From: Chthonomonadaceae bacterium
Lineage (GTDB): Bacteria > Armatimonadota > Chthonomonadetes > Chthonomonadales > Chthonomonadaceae
DNA length: 5,717 nucleotides
Assembly (NCBI GenBank): GCA_025355115.1
Contig: JANXLO010000230.1
Coordinates: 1-5,717, forward strand
Direction of reading: 5' to 3'
The notes beneath the pieces were generated by a model, which ran no database searches, was not told where the DNA came from, and was given only the letters and a program-made list of their open reading frames with translations. The translations under genes and the position numbers were made by a program. Positions 1 through 5,717 of the stretch are shown in pieces. How positions within the stretch are numbered: position 1 is the stretch's first letter; the number at the start of each line of letters is the position of its first letter.

Positions 1-835
1 CATCCTCCTCAGCATGAGTCGTCTCTATGACGGCCGGAGCCTCCTCCCCTAGCAGAGCCTTTATCTGGCCTGAAAGTTTGCGCATCTGCTCCGCCAGTCG
101 AAGCGCACGGACGCGGGGCGCCTGCGCAAGACCTTCCGCGAAGTCGAGCACCTTCGAAATCTCGTCCATCGCGTTCGGCGTTCTGGCCATCTGCATAGCC
201 TGACCGATCCGACCTTCCGAATATGCCGCGAGCATTGCCGCTCGCTCCGCTTCGATTCCGACATTTCGCTGCAGATAGTCTTGCAACTCTGTCCGCTCAA
301 GAGGATTGACGCGAATCATTTGGCTGCGAGAGGAAATGGTCGGCAGGACTCGCGCGGCGTGAGGAGCAAGCAGGACGAAGAGAGCGTATGGTGGAGGCTC
401 CTCGAGGACTTTGAGAAGGCTGTTGGCAGCAGACTCGTTAAGCGTGTCAGCCCGCTCTACGATGTAGACGCGCTTCCGGCCAATCGACGGCGCGAAGTTG
501 AGCGTGTGAGAGAGCACCCCGCGTGTCGGGCGATTGTCCCTGTCCCAGAACTGCCATATCTGCATCTGGTCGCCTGCGGGCTGAAGGGTCACAATCTCAG
601 GCTGCGTACCTTCCTCCGTGCGGAGGCAAGAGTCGCACTCGCCGCACCCATCGAAAGGGTTGTGGCGGGGCGATAGGCAGGCTACCGTCTGCGCGAATGC
701 CCTGGCCAACATGCCTTTGCCGGAGCCCTGTGCCCCCAGGAAAAGGTAGGCGCCTGGAAGCGTCCCTGTCTCCAGTGCTTTCCGCAGTGCGCTGACCGCC
801 GGCGCCTGACCGAATACAGATTCTAATGTGGGCAT
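1..835 (-). CDS. holB: DNA polymerase III delta-prime-like clamp-loader subunit, 3' end off the window
   Basis: Clamp-loader AAA+ ATPase subunit that helps load the sliding clamp onto primed DNA in the cytoplasm. There are 278 complete codons from ATG 835-833 with no stop before the left edge; the family usually runs to roughly 330-390 residues, so the C-terminal collar domain is partly missing. Seen in the translation: a P-loop GAQGSGKG at about residues 34-41 (K40, with Gly where Ser/Thr is usual); a four-cysteine zinc module at C53, C64, C67 and C70; a degenerate Walker B region VYIVERADTLN (123-133); the hallmark AANSLLKVLEEPPP (136-149); and a sensor-1 motif SRSQ (169-172) in place of the usual SRCQ. 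Degenerate ATPase motifs are typical of delta-prime rather than gamma/tau. The start is supported by a Shine-Dalgarno sequence inside the end of the upstream glycosidase gene, 4 nt away. A gamma/tau-type or paralogous clamp-loader protein is the main alternative. Confidence 0.85.
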   Translation of the reverse strand, partial: MPTLESVFGQAPAVSALRKALETGTLPGAYLFLGAQGSGKGMLARAFAQTVACLSPRHNPFDGCGECDSCLRTEEGTQPEIVTLQPAGDQMQIWQFWDRDNRPTRGVLSHTLNFAPSIGRKRVYIVERADTLNESAANSLLKVLEEPPPYALFVLLAPHAARVLPTISSRSQMIRVNPLERTELQDYLQRNVGIEAERAAMLAAYSEGRIGQAMQMARTPNAMDEISKVLDFAEGLAQAPRVRALRLAEQMRKLSGQIKALLGEEAPAVIETTHAEED

Positions 836-839
836 AGGG

Positions 840-3800
840 CTATCGTCCTGTCACGCCAAACAGAATTGGAGCGGCGTAAGGGTGGTCGGTGCGGAACTCA
901 ATCGTGATGATCTCCACTGCAGGATGCGGATTTTTCCACCGCAGGAGCCTCAAATTGAGAGGCACGGCTCCGCTATCTGAATGGACAGGGTCTGTGGAGA
1001 GCGTGGCAGCGGAGGTGTCGTCATCCAGCGCACGAATCTCCTTGCCGTAGCGCAAGGGAATCTCCGCAGTCTGGCCATCGGCATAGTGAAGGAGATAAGT
1101 GGCTACATGGGCTTTGTCTTCTGCGGCAAATGCCGTGGCATGCAAGAAGAAGAGCCAGGAGGCGCGGGCGTGGACAGGCAGCGTTGCGATTTTCGGGTAT
1201 GCGACTGCTCGTTCGTCCATCCGGATCTCCTGCGGGCGCTCGCGGTTCAGGAGTCCGTAGAGCATTATTCCCGCTGGCCGAATGCCTGCCGTGCGCACTC
1301 CCACATCGGCGATTTGAGGTGATTCTCGTTCGTCGATTGGCCAGTCCCTCGCGTCTGCACTGTGGACATTCAAGGTAGGGGTGTAGGCGGCGATGGGAAG
1401 CGATGCGGGCCAGTTCTCACTTAATCGGATGTTGGCGGCATCGAGCAGACTGAGATACCAGCCGGTCTGCAGACGGGCGTTTCGCTGCGTTTCCCGATAT
1501 GCCCGATTGAACACTGTCATGGCGTCGTACGGGAGATTGTTGGGCTTCTGCCGTGCGGTTATAGAGTAGCTATCGCGAGAGGACTCGGGAATCGGTGTCT
1601 CGTAGCCTCGGTAGAAAGGCCTGCCGAAGATGTCGGCAGGATGCTTTTCGCTGCCGCTCCAGGAGTACTCCGCGGCGAACACATAGGCGGTGAACTGGCG
1701 GTACTCCGGCCACCACTCCAGCAGGCTCTCATTGCTGTCGTTGCCCGCCCACGTCGTAGTGACCATTCCTAACGAGCGATGCGTGATCGCCTGATTCGCC
1801 CACCCGCGGATATTCTCCGGCTGAAACCAGGGCGCTGCCAGCGTATCCTGCCCGCGCTCCCGGAAAAAGTCGAGGCCGTTGCGCTGCTCGTCGCCCGGCG
1901 TGTATCTCCAGTCCACAATGATTGCGTCTTTTGGCATGGCTGCCCGTCGCAGCCTTGCTTCACCAACCGTCGGGGCGTTAGCCGCAGTCATCATCGGAAC
2001 ACCGGGTAGCGTCGGCCCTTCTGTATCGTGTAACAGCATGTCAGACCACAGCAGTGTGCGCACTCCTTTTGCTCTTAGCCAATCGGCAAGGCGGTTGGTG
2101 TCCTCCGTAAAGAGTGCAGAGGCGCCTTTGACGATATTGGCGGGGCGAGCGGGATACTTGCCAAACGCTCTATCCTGGCTGGGCACCTTCACTTCATCGT
2201 GCCCGATATGAAAAAACCGTGGGCGAAATATGTCTAGCGCTTCAGTAAAGACGTCGAAAACGAATTTATAGCTATCTGGATTGCTGGCGTCGTAGGCGTG
2301 CGGCGAGCGCACATCCTCTGCGAGATCAAGGTGACTGCTGTTGGCGAATATCCACTCGCTGTGGCCGAGCGTGTTCACCAGAGGAATCGGCTCGAGGAGA
2401 TGAGCACGGGCAAAGGCCACATCGGAACGCAGATCCTCGGTGCTCATGCTGTAATCGAGGGCTACTTCGGGGTGGGAATGCCAGCGCGTGTATTCGCACT
2501 CCAACACCAGCCGGTTCAGCTTGTAGGGGGCAAGCACACGCTCCACCAGCCGCTGGTGAAACGGCAGGGCGTTTTTGCCCGCATAGATATGGACTCCTCG
2601 AAAGGACATCGACGGCCAGTCCGAAATGAAGGCTGCGATGAAGACAAACCTCTTGTCCGCACGCCGTGTCAGCAGCTGGCGAAGAGTTTGAAGTCCATAG
2701 AATGCGCCGGCCGCATCCTGACCGATAATTTTGACGTCTTTTGCCGTAACGGAAAGTCGATATCCTTCGGCAGGCAGCGCTTTAGACAGATCGGCCGCTT
2801 CAATAGAAATTTCGACACTGCGTCGAGGCGCTGCTCCAGCTTCAACTGTCACTCGAATTCCCGATGCTCGATTGATGTCTGCGGCAAGACGCACCATCTC
2901 CTGACGAGCTGGCTCGAACTCAATGCCATTGGGAAGCGTGTCATGAAGCGTCAGGCTGCCGTCCAGAACAAAATCCTCGGAGGCGTCCTGAAACTTTGCC
3001 TCCTTCGGTTCAGGGATCATGATAGGATGTCCCGCCTCATCTCGCAATGGAGACAGGGGACGCCCCGCGTCCGGAATGCGAACGGTTTTCGCGTTGAGTA
3101 ACTGAGATTTTGATTCTGGTAGAACCGCCATCGCCGCTGCTCGGCGCGGCTTCAATTTAAGAGTAAAGCTGCGAACGATCTCTTGCCCGGGCGTCAGCTC
3201 TGTGCCTAACAGGCCAAGCCAAAACAGCTTTTCATCCTTTATATATTCGTCCTCCCTGCCATCAAACAAGACTCCTTCGGCAGGCTCTCCTGCTCCAACC
3301 TGGATGCCAACTTCTCCGAATGCAGTATTGAGCAAGCTTATCGACTGCCAAGCAGGAGCTAGGCTATTCTGAGGATATTTCGTGGCCCGGGCCAGCGGGC
3401 CGACCGTACCAGTCGTCTCGTGACTGCTGGCAGTCTGCTCGGCAGGGGCAGAGCCTGTTATGCTGGGACTGAGTTGAAGAGAAGGAACGTGCAGCGCACG
3501 GTACGTTGCGCCTATAAGCGGGTAGGCCCAGATCCGAGCCGCGTTCCATTCGAGGAGAGCGGGCCGGGGGCCATCCCACCGGCATCGAATCGTAATGGTG
3601 ACCGTGTCATCTGGGTGGACTTCCATTCGCTGCGTCGCGCTGAATTTCATCGCATCCGCGGCATAGTCATACTTCGTCACCCAGACCAATCCACCGTCTG
3701 TAAGGTGCTCGACGATGGGCATGGGAGGGTTGGAGCCTGAGCCGTAGTAGCCCTTCGCATAGTCCTGTGAAAAGACCTGCACCAGACCGCCCCGCACAAG

Positions 3801-3965
3801 AGGGATCTGATCAAAATCGAGTGCTAACCCATTGCGGATAGATCTAGCTGTCCAACGCCCAACGGCAGCGGGAGTCTGACCGTTCATTGTCTGAGCTCTG
3901 AGGGAGGAGAGTGAAAGAGCACTGAACAACAGCAGCCGAACTAGAAGAAAGAACAGTCGTGTCAT
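840..3965 (-). CDS. Exported glycoside hydrolase family 20 (beta-N-acetylhexosaminidase-like)
   Basis: Predicted to release terminal N-acetyl-hexosamine residues from glycans (chitin fragments, glycoconjugates or peptidoglycan pieces) outside the cytoplasm. Complete, 1041 residues. Residues 1-24 are a signal peptide: basic start, Leu-rich core, probable cut after SLRA24. Residues 25-330 are a beta-rich region I do not recognise. About 330-435 match the alpha/beta domain that precedes GH20 barrels (GYRLSVTAKDVKIIG at 401-415, then AFYGLQTLRQLL). About 448-790 form the catalytic barrel: SFRGVHIYAG (454-463), HIGHDEV (586-592) with the expected catalytic Asp590-Glu591 pair, LLWSDM (638-643), TTWAGN (737-742) and AAEYSWSG (764-771), which resembles the closing GH20 motif. 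The usual HxGGDE reads HIGHDE here. Residues 870-1041 look like an extra beta-sandwich module, possibly glycan-binding. GH20 assignment is firm; the exact substrate is unknown. Its stop is 4 nt before holB. Confidence 0.88.
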   Translation of the reverse strand: MTRLFFLLVRLLLFSALSLSSLRAQTMNGQTPAAVGRWTARSIRNGLALDFDQIPLVRGGLVQVFSQDYAKGYYGSGSNPPMPIVEHLTDGGLVWVTKYDYAADAMKFSATQRMEVHPDDTVTITIRCRWDGPRPALLEWNAARIWAYPLIGATYRALHVPSLQLSPSITGSAPAEQTASSHETTGTVGPLARATKYPQNSLAPAWQSISLLNTAFGEVGIQVGAGEPAEGVLFDGREDEYIKDEKLFWLGLLGTELTPGQEIVRSFTLKLKPRRAAAMAVLPESKSQLLNAKTVRIPDAGRPLSPLRDEAGHPIMIPEPKEAKFQDASEDFVLDGSLTLHDTLPNGIEFEPARQEMVRLAADINRASGIRVTVEAGAAPRRSVEISIEAADLSKALPAEGYRLSVTAKDVKIIGQDAAGAFYGLQTLRQLLTRRADKRFVFIAAFISDWPSMSFRGVHIYAGKNALPFHQRLVERVLAPYKLNRLVLECEYTRWHSHPEVALDYSMSTEDLRSDVAFARAHLLEPIPLVNTLGHSEWIFANSSHLDLAEDVRSPHAYDASNPDSYKFVFDVFTEALDIFRPRFFHIGHDEVKVPSQDRAFGKYPARPANIVKGASALFTEDTNRLADWLRAKGVRTLLWSDMLLHDTEGPTLPGVPMMTAANAPTVGEARLRRAAMPKDAIIVDWRYTPGDEQRNGLDFFRERGQDTLAAPWFQPENIRGWANQAITHRSLGMVTTTWAGNDSNESLLEWWPEYRQFTAYVFAAEYSWSGSEKHPADIFGRPFYRGYETPIPESSRDSYSITARQKPNNLPYDAMTVFNRAYRETQRNARLQTGWYLSLLDAANIRLSENWPASLPIAAYTPTLNVHSADARDWPIDERESPQIADVGVRTAGIRPAGIMLYGLLNRERPQEIRMDERAVAYPKIATLPVHARASWLFFLHATAFAAEDKAHVATYLLHYADGQTAEIPLRYGKEIRALDDDTSAATLSTDPVHSDSGAVPLNLRLLRWKNPHPAVEIITIEFRTDHPYAAPILFGVTGR
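846..849 (-). promoter_or_regulatory. Ribosome binding site of holB inside the glycosidase gene
   Basis: On the minus strand AGGA lies 10 nt upstream of the ATG at 835-833. It sits within the last codons of the upstream glycosidase gene (the ACA GGA CGA before TAG at 842-840). Ribosomes finishing the upstream gene would pass over this site, so translational coupling is plausible. It supports 835 as the holB start. Confidence 0.5.
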
Positions 3966-3966
3966 G

Positions 3967-3973
3967 TCCTCTC
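3967..3973 (-). promoter_or_regulatory. Closely spaced ribosome binding site of the GH20 gene
   Basis: The minus strand reads GAGAGGA just before the ATG at 3965-3963. The core GAGG is only 2 nt from the start codon, shorter than the common 5-9 nt. No upstream alternative exists, because an in-frame TGA lies at 3974-3972. A later start at Met27 would remove the signal peptide, so the ATG at 3965 is kept. No convincing promoter hexamers were found between here and 4127. Confidence 0.4.
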
Positions 3974-4127
3974 AGTTCGACAGGGATCCCGTAATCTCCT
4001 GCCGATAGAACCTGAATGCTATACCCTGCTCCTCCGCATCCGACTAAGGCAATGAGAAGGCGATCCAGCCCCGCGTGGTGCTTGCATCCAGGTAGACCCG
4101 CCCTTTCCGCTCAGGGTGAAGCCGTGC

Positions 4128-4292
4128 TCAACTACCGCAGCATTTCTTGAGCTTCTTCCCGCTTCCGCAGGGGCAGGGGTCATCCCGGCCTGCAGTGGTG
4201 GGCGAGCGGAAGGGCTCCGTTGCGTTCGCCAGACGCTCGAGATCTGACCAGCCTTCGAATCGATGCAAAGCCTCAAATGTTGCAGGAGCGCA
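4128..4292 (-). pseudogene. Remnant of a protein with a C-terminal SEC-C zinc-binding motif
   Basis: An open frame of 54 codons ends at TGA 4130-4128. Its last residues read [18 protein letters not shown], then Gly-Ser and the stop. This is a near-perfect SEC-C motif (CxCx8CC), known as a zinc-binding tail on SecA and on many small uncharacterised proteins, where it normally sits at the extreme C-terminus as here. The preceding residues ([16 protein letters not shown]) are amphipathic and look protein-like. The frame is interrupted by TGA at 4295-4293; beyond it 40 more codons (4415-4296, ending SAWLDFVY) stay open until another TGA at 4418-4416. I find no ATG or GTG start with a ribosome binding site in either part; a TTG at codon 9 of the 54-codon part is the only weak candidate. 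The best reading is the 3' end of a gene that has lost its front by mutation. A sequencing error or a very short functional gene cannot be excluded. Confidence 0.5.
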
Positions 4293-4577
4293 TCAGTAGA
4301 CAAAGTCCAACCAGGCGCTCAGCGAAGCCGATTTCTTTTTATTAGTGATGATATCTGGCGGGCAAACAAAGTAACTGGGTCGAAATGGAGGATTTGGCAA
4401 ATTGAATACTGAATATCACGCATGAGCGAAGAGCATACATTTGCAAGAAGAGGACAAAGCACAGCGAACGCCTGGTTTTCATCTGCCCTGCCATTTTTGA
4501 CTGGTAGCCGCAGTCGTTTTCTTCGAGACAATCCAGTTTGACGTGTCGGTTTCTGCCGCTAAGTCGTCTTACGGCGC
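4293..4577. other. AT-rich divergent intergenic region
   Basis: This gap lies between the SEC-C remnant and the start of the di-haem protein gene. Positions 4321-4440 contain 49 G or C in 120 bases, against 79 in 120 for 4801-4920 inside the neighbouring gene. It must carry the promoter of the plus-strand gene unless that gene is read from further left, but no convincing -35/-10 pair could be identified. Weak open frames on the minus strand (for example 4319-4531 and about 4343-4494) lack recognisable motifs. No hairpin with a T-run, tRNA or repeat was seen. Confidence 0.5.
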
Positions 4578-5717
4578 ATGAAGGAAGGAAGCACAGATTT
4601 GCAAACTCGATATCACTGGAAATGGAGCATCTGGGGATGTCTCTCGCTGACGGCAGCGCTGTTTGCGTTCGGCTGCGGCAGTGGCGGTAACACGTCGAAC
4701 AATAAGACTACCATTCTGGATTCCGATACCACGAGCGTCGCGGGGCCGATCAATCTCGCCGCTGTGCAGGAGGCGGAGTCGGTGCCGCGCGATCAGTTCG
4801 GGAAATCGCTCTCGGTCGAGTCCCTGATCTTCCCCAGCGCTAATGCGGAGGAGCGGGCGCATTTCGCACGCGGGCTCGCCATTTTTAGTGACCCCGCGAT
4901 CAGCGCCGCCGCCGGACAGGGGCCGTACTTCAACGAAAAAACCTGTCTTGGCTGCCATAACACACAGCAGCCCGGATTGGCTTCGACCCCTGCTTCGCGA
5001 GCGACCAACGATAAAAACTTTCTCATCTTCGGCGACTACACCCCCGCGACAGGCGCGTTCACCGGCCGGCCCGAGACCGGAGGCCCTGTACTGCACACCC
5101 AGCATCAGCCAGGGTTCCCAAATCAGGTTCAGCCCCCACTGCCAGGCCTTCCTGCCATGCGCGTTACAGGCTTGCGCGCCGCTCCGTCCTACATAGGCCG
5201 AGGGCTAATCGAAGCTGTTCCGGACGATGAGATCATTGCCCTCAAAAACCCTGCTTTCTCTGGGCTGGTAGATGCGGGAGGCAATCCCATTCCGGGCTTT
5301 GAAAACCGCAACAACGAAAGCGCGGCTTTCGTAGGTGGAAGCCCTGTCACACGCCTCAGCCGTTTCGGACTGAGAGCCGCTGGGACGACACTTCTACAGT
5401 TCATCGTTTCAGGAAGCAATGCTGAAGTAGGGCTCTCAAGCCCCTTCGCTCCCGGCTCAGTCGTCGGCTTCAGTTCACCTGGTTTCATCCCTGGTCCCGG
5501 GTTGAGCGCACAGGACATTCGTGATCTACGGACGATGGTACGCCTCATCGCGCCTCCGGCAAGGGCGATGATCATCCCCGGATCCTCCGAAGATCGCGGC
5601 CGCATTCTATTTGGAGTCGATTTCGACCAGCCCAACGGGATGGCGATCGATCGAAAGGCCAACTGCGTCAGCTGTCACGTGCCTTTCCTGATCACAGGAC
5701 AGTCGCCCGCGGAGATC
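4578..5717 (+). CDS. Di-haem oxidoreductase (DHOR/DUF1111, putative peroxidase) lipoprotein, 3' end off the window
   Basis: A predicted envelope c-type cytochrome related to the di-haem peroxidase/MauG-like proteins of the DUF1111 (DHOR) family; its physiological substrate is not known from sequence. 380 codons are visible, open to the right edge. Residues 1-33 form an export signal with a hydrophobic core (LSLTAALFAFG) ending at Cys33, followed by a Gly/Ser/Asn-rich linker, which suggests a lipoprotein; the lipobox AFGC is imperfect, with Phe at -2. The first haem site is CLGCH (123-127) and the second CVSCH (363-367), each giving two haem-linking cysteines and a proximal His. Between them lie family-like segments: RVTGLRAAPSYIGRGLIEAVPDD (195-217, cited by its ends RVTGLR and AVPDD) and RFGLRAAGTTLLQF (262-275). 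The ATG at 4578 has no strong ribosome binding site, but it is the only start that keeps the signal sequence. It is transcribed divergently from the GH20-holB unit. Family members usually continue for 100 or more residues past the second haem site. Confidence 0.85.
   Translation, partial: MKEGSTDLQTRYHWKWSIWGCLSLTAALFAFGCGSGGNTSNNKTTILDSDTTSVAGPINLAAVQEAESVPRDQFGKSLSVESLIFPSANAEERAHFARGLAIFSDPAISAAAGQGPYFNEKTCLGCHNTQQPGLASTPASRATNDKNFLIFGDYTPATGAFTGRPETGGPVLHTQHQPGFPNQVQPPLPGLPAMRVTGLRAAPSYIGRGLIEAVPDDEIIALKNPAFSGLVDAGGNPIPGFENRNNESAAFVGGSPVTRLSRFGLRAAGTTLLQFIVSGSNAEVGLSSPFAPGSVVGFSSPGFIPGPGLSAQDIRDLRTMVRLIAPPARAMIIPGSSEDRGRILFGVDFDQPNGMAIDRKANCVSCHVPFLITGQSPAEI

Noticed and set aside
2298..3101. 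Long plus-strand open frame of 267 codons
   Set aside because: It lies wholly antisense to the GH20 coding sequence, whose catalytic and preceding domains are recognisable there. The plus-strand product has no recognisable motif and is rich in Arg, His and Cys, as expected of a shadow frame.
4293..4295. TGA read as selenocysteine in the SEC-C frame
   Set aside because: No selenoprotein family fits, no start codon lies upstream in the frame, and no insertion-element-like hairpin was evident just downstream. A nonsense mutation is simpler.
4019..4303. Minus-strand open frame of 94 codons with an ATG
   Set aside because: It overlaps the SEC-C remnant in another frame. The SEC-C frame carries a recognised motif, whereas this one gives a low-complexity Ser/Ala/Arg product.
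4319..4531. Minus-strand open frame of 70 codons
   Set aside because: No recognisable motif, no clear ribosome binding site, and it lies in the AT-rich gap. It could be a tiny gene but cannot be supported.
4538..4566. Possible promoter for the di-haem gene (TTGACG with a box 17 nt later)
   Set aside because: The downstream hexamer AAGTCG does not resemble TATAAT, and the start of transcription would fall almost at the ATG.
4569..5105. Minus-strand open frame of 178 codons
   Set aside because: Antisense to the signal peptide and first haem site of the di-haem protein; the product shows no domain.
5189..5662. Minus-strand open frame of 157 codons
   Set aside because: Antisense to the di-haem protein, whose frame contains family-like motifs throughout this stretch.

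Overview
The window looks like a stretch of bacterial chromosome of moderately high GC. Soil Acidobacteriota (Terriglobia-like) is my best guess. The grounds are the pairing of a large secreted glycosidase with a di-haem oxidoreductase lipoprotein, the -RAQ signal-peptide end, and the general look of the proteins. This placement is inference; no marker in the window proves it.

Layout from left to right. Positions 1-835 (minus strand) hold most of a DNA polymerase III delta-prime-like clamp-loader subunit (holB), cut by the left edge. Positions 840-3965 (minus strand) hold a complete 1041-residue exported glycoside hydrolase family 20 protein, a beta-N-acetylhexosaminidase-type enzyme. Its stop codon lies 4 nt before the holB start, so the two genes are very probably co-transcribed, with holB possibly translationally coupled. 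Positions 3966-4577 hold no confident intact gene. On the minus strand they contain a short open frame (4128-4292) that ends in a textbook SEC-C zinc-binding tail but has an in-frame TGA upstream and no good start, so it looks like the 3' remnant of a broken gene. An AT-rich stretch (4321-4440, 49 of 120 bases G or C) follows. Positions 4578-5717 (plus strand) hold the first 380 codons of a di-haem cytochrome oxidoreductase/peroxidase-like lipoprotein (DUF1111/DHOR type) with two CxxCH haem sites, cut by the right edge.

How the genes relate. The two outward-facing units diverge from the 3966-4577 gap. The left unit couples a periplasmic or surface amino-sugar hydrolase to a replication gene, which have no obvious shared function. 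The right unit is an envelope redox protein. No mobile element, CRISPR array, tRNA, rRNA or clear repeat was found. The unusual points are the glycosidase-holB coupling, the SEC-C remnant and the variant active-site motif of the glycosidase. None of them is good evidence for a wholly new system.
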